Positions 7,951 through 19,565 of a DNA stretch of 64,000 nucleotides are shown here, piece after piece (positions within the stretch are counted from its first letter, which is position 1; each line of letters begins with the position of its first letter). The notes under the pieces are model-generated. The model saw only the letters and a list, made by a program, of their open reading frames with translations, was not told the origin of the DNA and did no database searches. The stretch covers positions 1 to 64,000 of the forward strand of contig NZ_BAGA01000116.1 of NCBI RefSeq assembly GCF_000308595.1, given 5' to 3'. A program made the translations under genes and the position numbers. This DNA comes from Nocardia higoensis NBRC 100133 (GTDB lineage Bacteria; Actinomycetota; Actinomycetes; Mycobacteriales; Mycobacteriaceae).

Positions 7951-10020
7951 ATGCGGGAATTCCGGCTCGACGACGGACGGGCCGTGCGGCTCGGCAAGCA
8001 GCTGGCCAGTGCAGGTGAGGGCGTGGTCAGCGAGGTGATCGGCCATCCCGAGTGGGTGGCCAAGATCTATCATCCGCACCTGCCGCAGCAGGGACTGCAG
8101 GCCCGCGGACGGAAGGTGCGCGCGATGGCGGCCGCGAAACCGGCCGGCGCCACGCAGGCCGACGGTTTCGTGGTGCTCGCCTGGCCGGAGCACGCGCTGC
8201 TCGGGCCGGACGCGCGGGTGCGCGGGTTCGTCATGCGCAAGATCGACACTTCGAAAACCGTCGAGGTGCACAGCCTGTCGAACCCCGCCGACCGGGCGGA
8301 CCCCAACCCCAAAGGGCCGCAATGGCCGAAGAAGGCGACCTGGCTGCATCTGGTCAATGTCTCCCGCAATCTCTGCCGGGCGCTCGACACCGCGCACAAC
8401 GCGGGCGCGGTGATCGGTGACTTCAACGAGCGCAACATCCTCGTCGCCGACACCACTCTGGTGACGCTGGTCGACTGCGACTCCTTCCAGTTCCGCTCCG
8501 GTTCGACGGTGCACCCGTGCGGGGTGGCACGGCCGGAGTTCCTCGCACCCGAGCTGGCGAAAGTCGATCTCGCCAAGCATGTCCGGGACAGATCATCGGA
8601 CCTGTTCGTACTGGCCATCCACATCCACCTGCTGTTGATGGCTGGCAATCACCCGTTCTCGCGGGGCAACTGGACCGGGCCGGGCGAGAAGCCGGAGGCG
8701 CTGGTGCTGGCCGCGGGCGGACACTGGGCCGGTGGCGCGCAGTCGAGGCTGAAACCGCACCCGGCGGCGCCCGAGGTGAGCATGCTGCCGGTGGCCGTGC
8801 GGAATCTGTTCGAGCGGGCTCTCGGCGTCGGGGCCCGGCAGCCCGCGCAGCGACCGTCGGCCGCCGAATGGGAGCGGGCGCTCGCGGCGATGACCTTGGT
8901 CGGCTGCTCGCGGGACAAGACGCATGTGTATCCGAACCATAATCGGAGCTGTCCTTGGTGCGCGCTCGCGTCGCGCCAGAACGGCACGACGCGCACCACA
9001 TCGGGGCCGCGGCCGAAGACGACGGTGCCCAAGCCGGGTACGCGGGTGCGGCGGTCTGCGGCCGCCACGGTCGGAACCCGGCCCGTGACGAAGACCGCGA
9101 CGGCGACGCGGCCGGCCGCCACCACGACCAGGGCCACCGCGACCACCGCAATGGTCGGCACGAAACCCGCTGCCGGGACCACCGCCACCGCGGCGGTCGC
9201 GACCACCCAGCGGGCCGCGACAGGTCCGGGCGCGCAGGGGAAACCGACGCCCAAGCGCCCCGACCCGGTGCTCGCCGAGCGTCGTGAGAACGACTCCTCG
9301 GCGCGTCTGCTCACCGTCGTGGCGAGCCTGACCTGTCTGCTGCCCTGGCTGCTCGGCCATTACGTATTGCGCGGGAACTATCTCCCGGTCTCCGGCGAGG
9401 TCTACGACGACGAGATCCGGGCATGGTGGCCGTACTTCTGGGCGGAACTGCGCGCCGGCTGGGCGCTGCTGTGGCTGGCGGCCGGGGCGTTCTTCGTGTT
9501 CCGGCCGTGGCGCGGACGCTGGGTGTCCGTCGCGACCGGTGTCGCTCTTGCGGCGGCGGCGATCTGGATGGGGCCGGGCGCGAAGGCCGATTTCGCCGCG
9601 GCGGAGCAGGATTCGGTCTTCGCGCTGAGCGCGACGGCCTACCCGTTCCCCCGGTATCACACCATGTGCAACTCCATCGATGTCGGAGTTCGTGACGCCG
9701 AGGACGAGCCGACGCACACCATGTGGCAGATGTACGTGTACACCGACGCCGAATTCGGCACCTCGGTCTGTGACCACGTCGCGGTGTATCGCGGCTGGAC
9801 CCGAGTCGCCCACCTGCAGCTGCCCGAAGGCGTCACCATCGATAACACCAGCCGCGATGTCTGGGTCCACTTCGAGGAAACCGGCGAGACGGTTCCACGC
9901 GGCTGGGTCTTCTGGAACCTCGACTGGTCCCGGATATGGCTCAACGCCCGCACCGGCGACGGGCGGGTCGTGTCGACGAACCTGCGCGACGCCCCCAACG
10001 GCGGCCTCGCACTTCGGTAG
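7951..10020 (+). CDS. membrane protein kinase with zinc ribbon (TerY-P triad)
   Basis: This 689-aa kinase has a glycine-rich start (residues 19-28), a lysine at 38 (VAKIY), a catalytic loop GDFNERN at 156-162 and DCDSF at 175-179 in place of DFG. A zinc ribbon follows at about 319-337 (Cys319, His325, Cys334, Cys337). A Thr/Ala/Lys-rich linker then leads to three hydrophobic segments (about 453-473, 499-518 and 526-543) and a roughly 130-residue C-terminal domain. The kinase lacks the HRD form of Hanks kinases but keeps the Asp and Asn needed for Mg-ATP. Kinase-zinc ribbon fusions are the third part of TerY-P triads. The added membrane segments and extracytoplasmic tail suggest it senses an envelope signal. 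Confidence 0.8.
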   Translation: MREFRLDDGRAVRLGKQLASAGEGVVSEVIGHPEWVAKIYHPHLPQQGLQARGRKVRAMAAAKPAGATQADGFVVLAWPEHALLGPDARVRGFVMRKIDTSKTVEVHSLSNPADRADPNPKGPQWPKKATWLHLVNVSRNLCRALDTAHNAGAVIGDFNERNILVADTTLVTLVDCDSFQFRSGSTVHPCGVARPEFLAPELAKVDLAKHVRDRSSDLFVLAIHIHLLLMAGNHPFSRGNWTGPGEKPEALVLAAGGHWAGGAQSRLKPHPAAPEVSMLPVAVRNLFERALGVGARQPAQRPSAAEWERALAAMTLVGCSRDKTHVYPNHNRSCPWCALASRQNGTTRTTSGPRPKTTVPKPGTRVRRSAAATVGTRPVTKTATATRPAATTTRATATTAMVGTKPAAGTTATAAVATTQRAATGPGAQGKPTPKRPDPVLAERRENDSSARLLTVVASLTCLLPWLLGHYVLRGNYLPVSGEVYDDEIRAWWPYFWAELRAGWALLWLAAGAFFVFRPWRGRWVSVATGVALAAAAIWMGPGAKADFAAAEQDSVFALSATAYPFPRYHTMCNSIDVGVRDAEDEPTHTMWQMYVYTDAEFGTSVCDHVAVYRGWTRVAHLQLPEGVTIDNTSRDVWVHFEETGETVPRGWVFWNLDWSRIWLNARTGDGRVVSTNLRDAPNGGLALR

Positions 10021-10028
10021 CACGTACC

Positions 10029-10060
10029 GGAGGCGCCGACGCGAAAACGCCGGCGCCTCC
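10029..10060. terminator. bidirectional hairpin terminator
   Basis: GGAGGCGCCG at 10029-10038 pairs with CGGCGCCTCC at 10051-10060 around a loop containing GAAAA. It lies between the convergent kinase gene and the FAD oxidase gene. No U-run follows, as is usual in high-GC actinobacteria. Confidence 0.6.
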
Positions 10061-10080
10061 AGACCCCTCGAAAAACGTCC

Positions 10081-11442
10081 TCACAGAGCGTGATTGGCCA
10101 CGAACACCGAGCCCGGTGCCACGGTGTCGCGCACCTGGTTCAGCCGCGCCCAGTCCTCCCCGTCGAACAGCCTCCCGCTGTCGACGCGGTCCTCGGCGAA
10201 GGTGGCGACGAGACCGGGCAGCGACCACGGCGCCAAGGCGCGCGAGACCGCGAAGCCCGCCGCCTTGCCCGCCACCGCGGCCTGCGGAGTGGGCGCCACC
10301 GCGACACAGAGCAAGGCGAATTCGCCCGGGACATGGGAGAGCGCACCGCCCTCTGCGTCCGGGCGGGCGAAGGCGCCACCGAGATGGCGCAGTTCGGCGA
10401 ACATCAGGCCGGAGGAGGTGCCGTCGCCGACCTGCGCGAGAAACGCCGACACGGCCTCGTCGTCGAGCGGGCCGAGCACACTGTGCTCACCGACCGTCGG
10501 TGTCGGCGCGGGCGGGTCCATGTGGACCTGCACCAGGGCCGGCGCCGGGATGCGGGTGAAGGTGTCGATTTCGGGCGACAGGGCGCGCAGCGGGGCGAGC
10601 ACATCGCCCGCGAACGCGTCGGATTCGAGGATCGCGCCGTCGATGACGACGATGTCGCGACCGGACAGGAACGGCGGCAGTTCCGGCAGCGGCGGGAAGC
10701 TCATCACGCGCAGCGAGGTGGTGGCCGACTCCGGGGCGGACCTCGTCCACTCGAGCCACGCCGGGACGACCTCGGCGGCGCGCGAGCGGTCCCACAGCAG
10801 CATGCCCGCGTAGACGTCCGCGTAGGGCAGCAGGTCGATCTCGATGGCGACGACCACGCCGAAGTTGCCGCCGCCGCCGCGCAGCGCCCAGAACAGGTCC
10901 GGGTTCTCGGTCGCCGAGGCGTGCGCGACGGTGCCGTCGTGCAGAACCACGTCGAAGGCTCGCACCGAGTTCGCCGCCAGGCCGTGGGTGCGGCCGTAGA
11001 AGGACAGGCCGCCGGAGAGGAGGTAGCCGGCGACCCCGACATCGGGGGCGCTGCCGTGCAGCGCGGTCAGGCCGTGCGGGGCGGCGGCGGCGAGCACGTC
11101 CTGCCACAGGGTGCCGCCGAGCACGCGGGCGGTGCGGGCCTGCGGGTCGACGGTGACGCCGGTGAACCGGGACAGCTTCAGCAGCACCACATCGTCGAGG
11201 GGGACGTCGGCCAGCGGGCCCGCGCCGTGACCGGTGCTCTGCGGCGCGATCCGCAGGCCGGCGTCGGTGGCGGCGCGGATGACCGCGGCCACCTGTTCCA
11301 CGCTGGTCGGGACGGCGACCGCGGCGGGTCGCTGGTCGACGGCGACGTTCCACGGAATGCGGGCGGCGTCGTAGCCGGCATCACCGGGCAGATGCAGTTC
11401 GCACTGGGTGCGCAGGGGCTCGAGAGCGAGAGCGTTTGTCAT
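10081..11442 (-). CDS. FAD-linked oxidase, berberine-bridge-enzyme type
   Basis: The 453-aa product has a PCMH-type FAD domain: AAVAVPTSVEQVAAVIRAA at residues 41-59, then QSTGHGAGPL, where His72 is the expected covalent FAD site. Later come the YLLSGGLSFYGRTHG and GGGGNFGVV flavin contacts. The extreme C-terminus (GEDWARLNQVRDTVAPGSVFVANHAL) matches the BBE end domain. No second flavin-linking cysteine is obvious, so attachment is probably single. It should oxidise an alcohol, sugar or polyketide substrate with O2; the substrate cannot be told. A GTG six bases upstream is an alternative start. It lies downstream of the MFS gene on the same strand, 131 bases away. Confidence 0.85.
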   Translation of the reverse strand: MTNALALEPLRTQCELHLPGDAGYDAARIPWNVAVDQRPAAVAVPTSVEQVAAVIRAATDAGLRIAPQSTGHGAGPLADVPLDDVVLLKLSRFTGVTVDPQARTARVLGGTLWQDVLAAAAPHGLTALHGSAPDVGVAGYLLSGGLSFYGRTHGLAANSVRAFDVVLHDGTVAHASATENPDLFWALRGGGGNFGVVVAIEIDLLPYADVYAGMLLWDRSRAAEVVPAWLEWTRSAPESATTSLRVMSFPPLPELPPFLSGRDIVVIDGAILESDAFAGDVLAPLRALSPEIDTFTRIPAPALVQVHMDPPAPTPTVGEHSVLGPLDDEAVSAFLAQVGDGTSSGLMFAELRHLGGAFARPDAEGGALSHVPGEFALLCVAVAPTPQAAVAGKAAGFAVSRALAPWSLPGLVATFAEDRVDSGRLFDGEDWARLNQVRDTVAPGSVFVANHAL

Positions 11443-11516
11443 GCACACAAGATTCGGGCAGTACGCCGATCACCGAAATCCCTCGTCGCCGGGTACTTTC
11501 CGGCCCACGATCTGGG

Positions 11517-11562
11517 GGCAGCCGTCCCCAGAGATCTGGGGGTCCTTCCGGAGACGGCTGCC
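11517..11562. terminator. hairpin after MFS gene enclosing a palindrome
   Basis: GGCAGCCGTC at 11517-11526 pairs with GACGGCTGCC at 11553-11562, just beyond the stop of the MFS gene. The loop contains the palindrome CCCAGA-GA-TCTGGG (11527-11540), so the element may end MFS transcription, act as an operator for the oxidase gene, or both. GATCTGGGGG is directly repeated at 11509-11518 and 11533-11542. Confidence 0.45.
11527..11540. promoter_or_regulatory. palindrome CCCAGA-N2-TCTGGG upstream of FAD oxidase
   Basis: This perfect 6-bp-arm palindrome is 85 bases upstream of the FAD oxidase start. A second copy with a different two-base centre lies at 13757-13770 in front of the LuxR-type gene, which suggests one regulator serving both. 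The match is a direct observation; binding is inferred. Confidence 0.4.
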
Positions 11563-11573
11563 GCAGATGCGGC

Positions 11574-12794
11574 TCAGGCGTGCTTGCGCGCGCCTCTCGC
11601 CAGCAGCACCAGCGGGACCAGGGCCAGAATGCCGAACACGAGGCCGACCAGCGGCGGGCCTTGCGCTTCCAGGCCGGAGGACAGTGCCACACCGGCCAGC
11701 GCCGAGCCGCCCGCGATACCGACATTGAACGCCGAGGTGCTCAACGCCATCGCCAGCGGACGACCGGGGCCGGCCACCGCGACGACCTGGGCGCTGAGGA
11801 TCGGGTTGCACACCAGACCGGCCACACCCAGCGCGATCACCAGCACGACGGCCACGGCGCTGTTGGTCGCCCACAGCGTGATCGCGGTCAGCACCAGGGT
11901 GGTCGCCAGCACGCCCGTGATCGCCGCGCGCCACGGAACGCTGTCGCCGAGGCGTCCGCCCAGCGCGCTGCCGACGACGGTGCCTGCGCCGTAACCCAGC
12001 ATCGCCAGCGGAACAAGGCCCGCGGCCAGACCGGCGCGGTCGGTCAACATCGGGGAGATGTAGGAGTAGGTGCCGAGGACGGCGGCCTGCGCGAGCGCGA
12101 TCGACAGGTAGACCAGCCACAGCCTGCCCTTGCGCAGAGCGGCGAGCTCGCCGTTGACGGTGGCGTGCGAACCACCGCCGTGATCGGCGGGCACCTGCCG
12201 CACGATGACGGCGACGGCGACGAGCGACAGCACCGCCAGGATCCAGAACGGCCCCTGCCAGCCCAGCGATTTGCCCAGCGCGGCGCCGAGAGGAACGCCG
12301 ATCACATTGGCGATCGTCAGACCGCCGATCATCACGCCCATCGCGCTCGCCGCCCGCTCGCGTCCGGCGGCGGCGGTCGCGACCAGCGCACCGACCGCCC
12401 AGAAGGTGCCGGTACCGAGCGCGGAGACGAGGCGACCGACGAGCGCGAGCGCGAAAACGTCGGTCAGCGCGCCGATCACATGGCCTGCGGCGAACAGCAC
12501 CAGCGCGGTGATCAATACCGCACGCCTCGGCAACCGCAGCGTGGCAAGCGCCATCAGCGGCGAGCCGATCATCATGCCCAGTGCGAAAACGGTGATCAGG
12601 CTGCCCGCTTGCGCAACGCTGACATCCAGCGCCTCGGAGACCTCGGGCAGGATGCCGGCGACCATCATCTCGGTGGTGCCGACGAGGAATGTCACAGCAC
12701 CCATCAGCCAGACGATCGGCGGCAGCGGACGCTTCCCGGTGGGAGGCGCGGCCGGTGCGGCCGCGCGATCTCCCACAGCGGAGGATTCGGTCAT
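11574..12794 (-). CDS. MFS transporter, AraJ/Cmx-like drug exporter type
   Basis: The 406-aa protein has about twelve hydrophobic segments and the DHA1 hallmarks. Segment 1 contains FLVGTTEMMVAGILP, and RRAVLITALVLFAAGHVIGALT follows in the loop 2-3 region. This motif set is typical of the AraJ/CmlA-like exporters of actinobacteria. It probably expels a small organic molecule by proton antiport at the cytoplasmic membrane. It precedes the FAD oxidase gene on the same strand, so the pair could make and export, or detoxify, one compound. The first 25 residues are an Ala/Pro-rich cytoplasmic tail. Confidence 0.85.
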   Translation of the reverse strand: MTESSAVGDRAAAPAAPPTGKRPLPPIVWLMGAVTFLVGTTEMMVAGILPEVSEALDVSVAQAGSLITVFALGMMIGSPLMALATLRLPRRAVLITALVLFAAGHVIGALTDVFALALVGRLVSALGTGTFWAVGALVATAAAGRERAASAMGVMIGGLTIANVIGVPLGAALGKSLGWQGPFWILAVLSLVAVAVIVRQVPADHGGGSHATVNGELAALRKGRLWLVYLSIALAQAAVLGTYSYISPMLTDRAGLAAGLVPLAMLGYGAGTVVGSALGGRLGDSVPWRAAITGVLATTLVLTAITLWATNSAVAVVLVIALGVAGLVCNPILSAQVVAVAGPGRPLAMALSTSAFNVGIAGGSALAGVALSSGLEAQGPPLVGLVFGILALVPLVLLARGARKHA

Positions 12795-12968
12795 GGCGGA
12801 ATACCTTCACGGTCCGCCACACGGCACGCTTGCACCCCGACGGGCGAGCGGCACGGTGGATGAATGGCGGCCAGCCCTCCCCCGGCCGGCACGGATCGCC
12901 GACGGCGACCACAGATCCGATACCTTACCCGAACCAGCGACTTGTCGGCAAAGCGGCGATGAAGGATT

Positions 12969-13706
12969 TCACAGGGTCGCCAGGCGCATGGCGATCGGCC
13001 AGGAGATCCGCCTGGTTCCGGCCGGGTCGCCCCACAACTCGGTGAGATCGGCGGCGAAGGCGCGCAGCATCTCCTGCTCGCCGGCCTCCTGCACCCTGCG
13101 CACCGCCGACCACGTCGACAGGTAGCCGAGCAGTTCGTCCAGGTTCCAGTACTTTTCGATGACCATGCGCGGGGCAGGGCGCTCCTCGAACGGGAAGTCG
13201 ATGTCGGCGTAACCGCTGTCGACGAGTGTGCGCTCGGGCGGCCAGTACGGGCCGATCTCCTCGCGGTAGAACCGGTCGAACCGCGCGCGCAGATCGGTTT
13301 CGAGCTCGAGCACCCCGTAGCTGATCAAGGCGAGCACGGCGCGATCGACGGCGATTCTGCGGACCTCCGCGTAGAAGGCGGGCCGGTCGAACCAGTGCGC
13401 GGCCTGAGCCGCGGTGATCAGTGCCGCGCTGCGATCGGCGACGGGCAACTGCTCAGCGGCCCCCCGGACGTAGCACACCCTGTCGCGCTGTCGCGCGTGC
13501 GCGATCTGGTCGGCGCTGGGCTCCACCCCGAGCGTCGTCGCGAAGAACGGTTCGAGCCGGGTGGTCAATTGGCCGCTGCCGCAGCCGATGTCGACGGCGA
13601 GATCGGTGGCGGGCGCCAGCGCGGCCAGGAATCGGCCGAGCCGGGCGGGATACTCGGGGCGGAACCGCGCGTACGCCTGCCCGCCCCGCTCGAACCAGTT
13701 CGTCAC
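12969..13706 (-). CDS. class I SAM-dependent methyltransferase
   Basis: The GTG at 13706 gives a 245-aa protein starting MTNWFERGGQAYARFRPEYP, the usual opening of UbiE/Tam-like methyltransferases. The AdoMet-binding motif is DIGCGSGQLT at residues 39-48, followed by the acidic GVEPSADQI strand. The C-terminal half has WFDRPAFYAEVRRIA and a Trp-rich end. The substrate is unknown; a small carboxylate or lipid is possible by family. It is divergent from the LuxR-type gene, sharing a 100-base promoter region. Confidence 0.8.
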   Translation of the reverse strand: MTNWFERGGQAYARFRPEYPARLGRFLAALAPATDLAVDIGCGSGQLTTRLEPFFATTLGVEPSADQIAHARQRDRVCYVRGAAEQLPVADRSAALITAAQAAHWFDRPAFYAEVRRIAVDRAVLALISYGVLELETDLRARFDRFYREEIGPYWPPERTLVDSGYADIDFPFEERPAPRMVIEKYWNLDELLGYLSTWSAVRRVQEAGEQEMLRAFAADLTELWGDPAGTRRISWPIAMRLATL

Positions 13707-13756
13707 CGGGCTCAGCCTGCCACAGACGCCGCCGCTCGCGCGTGGGCCCGACGCCA

Positions 13757-13770
13757 CCCAGAGTTCTGGG
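13757..13770. promoter_or_regulatory. palindrome CCCAGA-N2-TCTGGG upstream of LuxR gene
   Basis: CCCAGA-GT-TCTGGG ends 36 bases before the ATG of the LuxR-type regulator and about 50 bases upstream of the divergent methyltransferase. It matches the palindrome at 11527-11540 at all 12 arm positions. Autoregulation by the LuxR-type protein is the simplest reading. Confidence 0.4.
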
Positions 13771-13806
13771 ATGGTGCCGCGACCAGCAACAGCGCACAAT
13801 CGGTCC

Positions 13807-14967
13807 ATGGCTCGAGAACTGACAGCAGCACGGGTGCGACAGGATGTGGACGTGGTCGCCCGTGCGGGTCTCGACCTGGACACCTTCCTGCAGGAAGCCG
13901 TCGATTCGGTGGCGCGGGCGGTGCCGTGGGTCGGGGCGTGCGTCGGCACGCACGATCCGGCGACGCACATGCTGACCAGCGCGCGCAAGTACGGGCACCT
14001 GCGCGATCGCAACAGCCACGACCACGAATTCGGGCTCATCGAGTACGGGACCGTGGAACCGACGGCGTTCACCGAGCTGGCGCGTGCCGAGGTGCCCGCG
14101 GCGGCCGTACACCTGACCACCGGCGGAGCGGTCGAGCGGTCGGGCCGGATGGCCTCGTTCATGAAACCGCGCTTCGGCTTCGCCGACGAGGCGCGGATGG
14201 TGTTCCGCGACGGCCGCGATGTCTGGGGCGCGATGGCGTTGTTCCGCGGTCCGGACGACAGGCCGTTCGACACGGCGGAGATCCAGTTCCTGGCCTCGCT
14301 CGCCGCGCCGTTCGCGCACGGGGTGCGCACCGGCATGCTTTCGCGACTGGCCGACGCGCCCGCGCCGACCGCGGTCACCGGGCCGGCCGTGGTGATCGTC
14401 GGCTCCGACGACCAGATCTCACAGATGAGCCTCGGCGCCGAACAGCGGCTGGCGGACATCAACTTCGGCGAGGCAGGCGGCGATCCGCTCGCCGCGATCT
14501 CGTCCCTCGTCGGCGCGGCCCGCCGCTACGGGCGCGGGGAGACGCCACTGCCGCCGCGCTGCCGGATGCGCACGGTGAGCGGCATGTGGCTGGTGCTGCA
14601 CGCCGGGCCGTTGATCGCTCGCGACGGCAGGCAGGGCGAGGTCGTCATCACCATCGAGGAGGCCAGGCCGCCGGAGATCGTGTCGATCGTGGTCGCCGCC
14701 TACGGGCTGTCCCCGCGCGAACGCGACGTCGTGCAACTGGTCCTGCAGGGCATCGACACCAAAGAGATCGCGGCGACACTGCACCTGTCCACCTACACCG
14801 TCCAGGACCACCTGAAGTCGGTCTTCGACAAGGCGGGCGTGCGCTCGCGGCGCGAACTCATCTCCCGCGTCTACTTCGACCAGTACGTGCCGCGCATGGG
14901 CACCGATCTCTCCCCCACCGGCTGGTTCGCCGACTCCCGGATGAGCGATCAGCCGATCGGCGCCTGA
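13807..14967 (+). CDS. LuxR-family transcriptional regulator with GAF-like sensor
   Basis: The 386-aa protein has an N-terminal GAF-like region (about residues 20-185; VPWVGACVGTHDPATHMLTS, then LASLAAPFAHGVRTGML) and a middle PAS-like part. The C-terminal LuxR helix-turn-helix, about 300-355, has LSPRERDVVQLVLQGIDTKE and then a recognition helix STYTVQDHLKSVFDKAG. Such proteins bind DNA as dimers, with the GAF part sensing a ligand or redox state. It may recognise the CCCAGA-N2-TCTGGG palindrome found 36 bases upstream of it and also before the FAD oxidase. Confidence 0.85.
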   Translation: MARELTAARVRQDVDVVARAGLDLDTFLQEAVDSVARAVPWVGACVGTHDPATHMLTSARKYGHLRDRNSHDHEFGLIEYGTVEPTAFTELARAEVPAAAVHLTTGGAVERSGRMASFMKPRFGFADEARMVFRDGRDVWGAMALFRGPDDRPFDTAEIQFLASLAAPFAHGVRTGMLSRLADAPAPTAVTGPAVVIVGSDDQISQMSLGAEQRLADINFGEAGGDPLAAISSLVGAARRYGRGETPLPPRCRMRTVSGMWLVLHAGPLIARDGRQGEVVITIEEARPPEIVSIVVAAYGLSPRERDVVQLVLQGIDTKEIAATLHLSTYTVQDHLKSVFDKAGVRSRRELISRVYFDQYVPRMGTDLSPTGWFADSRMSDQPIGA

Positions 14968-15003
14968 ACGCGCGCCCGGTCCCACTGCCGTCCGGCCACA
15001 CGA

Positions 15004-15046
15004 CGAAAGGGCCGTCGAGGCGTAGCACGCCCCGACGGCCCTTTCG
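15004..15046. terminator. strong bidirectional terminator hairpin
   Basis: CGAAAGGGCCGTCG at 15004-15017 pairs perfectly with CGACGGCCCTTTCG at 15033-15046. An inner GGCGT/ACGCC stem extends it. It separates the convergent LuxR-type gene and secA, and the outer AAAG/CTTT arms give a short T-run in either direction. Confidence 0.85.
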
Positions 15047-15073
15047 ATCGTTCAGCGTCCGCGGCCGAACACC

Positions 15074-17872
<2,799 letters not shown>

Positions 17873-18134
17873 GGGTCTTTTCAGTCCTCTGGTCGGGTGT
17901 CGATTTGGTCCCCCCAACGGCTCCGCCGAGTCGGCGGAATCCGCGGCACGAATTCATGGTAGTCGCGCTACCTGCGCGCGGTGCTATGCAGGCGGGCGTC
18001 CACTGTGATCGAATCGAAGCATCGTGCCACCGTAACGCCGCCGCGGCTCGTGTCGAGCCGAAGGTCGCGCCGAATGGTGTCGCGGTGACGAGCGGCGTCG
18101 GGCGTCACCAGCATCGAAAGGAGCGACTGGCAGC

Positions 18135-19565
18135 GTGATCACCAGATTGACGCCGCAGGACGCGGCGTTCTACCGGCTGGAGTCGAGCAGTAATCCGATT
18201 CACATCGGATCCCTCGCGATCGTCGCCGGCTCCGACGGCGAGGACGCGAGCGCCGGTGCTCCGCAGGGGGTGGACTACGACAGCCTGGTCGATCTGGTGG
18301 AGAGCAGGCTGGCGCTGGTTCCGCGTTATCGCTGGAAGGTCCGCGAGATCCCGCTGTCGCTGGGCAAGCCGGTGTGGGTCGAGGACAGCAGATTCGACAT
18401 CACCTATCACGTCCGCCGCTCCGCGCTGCCCAGTCCCGGCACCGAGGAGCAACTGCACGAACTGGTCGCACGGCTGGCGTCCCGGCCGCTGGACCAGAGC
18501 AGACCGCTGTGGGAGATGTATCTGATCGAGGGGCTCGCGGGCGGGCGCGGCGCCATCTTCACCAAGACGCACGCCGCCCTCGTCGACGGGGACGAGGCGC
18601 TGGAGATCGGGCACGTCATCCTCGACACCAGCCCCTCGCCGCGCGAGCTGGCCGATTACCTCTGGGAGCCGCCGCGCGAACCGACCGAGGTCGAACTGCT
18701 GATCGGGGCGCTGAGCCGGCTGGCCGCCCGGCCGAGGGAAGCGATGACCGTGGCGCGCGAGCGCAGTTCCGAGGCCTTCGCGATGGTCGGCGCGGCGGGC
18801 CGGGCGCTGGACTCGGTGGTGTCGGCGGTGCGCGCGGTGGCCATCGGCGCGCCGGACAGCCCACTGAACGCGCCCACCTCCCGGCATCGGCGGTTCGCGA
18901 CCGCCAGCACCGACCTCGCCAGCCACCGCAGCATCCACAAGCACTTCGACTGCTCGCTGAACGACGTCATCCTGGCCGTGGTCACCGGGGCGCTGCGCAA
19001 CTGGCTGCTCTCCCGCGGCGAGGGCCTGGTCGAGTCGAGCACCCTGCGCGCGGTGGTGCCGATGTCGGTCTATGTCGACGACGAGAGGGCCGAACGAACG
19101 GCGCCCCCCGCCAGCGAGGTGTCCTCGTTCCTGATAGATCTGCCGGTCGGGGAACCGAATCCGGTGATCCGGCTGTCGCACATCGCGCACGCCAACGAGG
19201 CCAACGCCGGATTCCGGCGCGGCGTGCGGGCGCGCACGCTGGTGCATCTGTCGGGCTTCGCCCCGGCGAGCCTGCACGCGGTGAGCGTACGGGCGGCGAG
19301 TACCTTCGCAGAACACACATTCAATCTGGTGATCACCAACGCACCGGGTCCGCAGCGGCCGATGTACATCGGCGGCGCGCGGATGCTGGAGATGTACGCG
19401 GTGTCGCCGCTGCTGCGCAATCAGGCCTCGAGCATCGGGATCACGTCCTATGACGGTCGTGTCTTCTACGGGCTCAACGGCGATCGCGACGCGATGGCCG
19501 ATATCGGCGTCCTGGCGGCCGCGGTGCACGAATCCTTGGAGGAGATGCTCGGTGCCTGCGCCTGA
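18135..19565 (+). CDS. WS/DGAT-like acyltransferase (Tgs3-like), active site altered
   Basis: The 476-aa protein has the wax ester synthase/diacylglycerol acyltransferase layout: a condensation-like N-terminal domain, a CSLNDVILAVVTGALR-type block near 275 and a C-terminal domain with FNLVITNAPGPQRPMY. The family active site HHxxxDG is seen as T145-H146-A147-A-L-V-D151-G152, so the second His, taken as the catalytic base, is replaced by Ala. Nucleotides 18574-18582 read CAC GCC GCC. It occupies the place of the Rv3233c/Rv3234c region in mycobacteria. It may have lost triacylglycerol synthase activity or use another chemistry. It overlaps the DUF6912 gene by 14 bases. Confidence 0.8.
   Translation: MITRLTPQDAAFYRLESSSNPIHIGSLAIVAGSDGEDASAGAPQGVDYDSLVDLVESRLALVPRYRWKVREIPLSLGKPVWVEDSRFDITYHVRRSALPSPGTEEQLHELVARLASRPLDQSRPLWEMYLIEGLAGGRGAIFTKTHAALVDGDEALEIGHVILDTSPSPRELADYLWEPPREPTEVELLIGALSRLAARPREAMTVARERSSEAFAMVGAAGRALDSVVSAVRAVAIGAPDSPLNAPTSRHRRFATASTDLASHRSIHKHFDCSLNDVILAVVTGALRNWLLSRGEGLVESSTLRAVVPMSVYVDDERAERTAPPASEVSSFLIDLPVGEPNPVIRLSHIAHANEANAGFRRGVRARTLVHLSGFAPASLHAVSVRAASTFAEHTFNLVITNAPGPQRPMYIGGARMLEMYAVSPLLRNQASSIGITSYDGRVFYGLNGDRDAMADIGVLAAAVHESLEEMLGACA

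Noticed and set aside
6685..8580. 631-codon minus-strand open frame across the PP2C and kinase genes
   Set aside because: It spans three plus-strand genes with intact motifs and has no recognisable domains.
11436..12863. Long plus-strand open frame opposite the MFS gene
   Set aside because: It reads as Arg/Gln/His-rich low-complexity sequence with no domain; the opposite strand encodes a clear 12-segment transporter.
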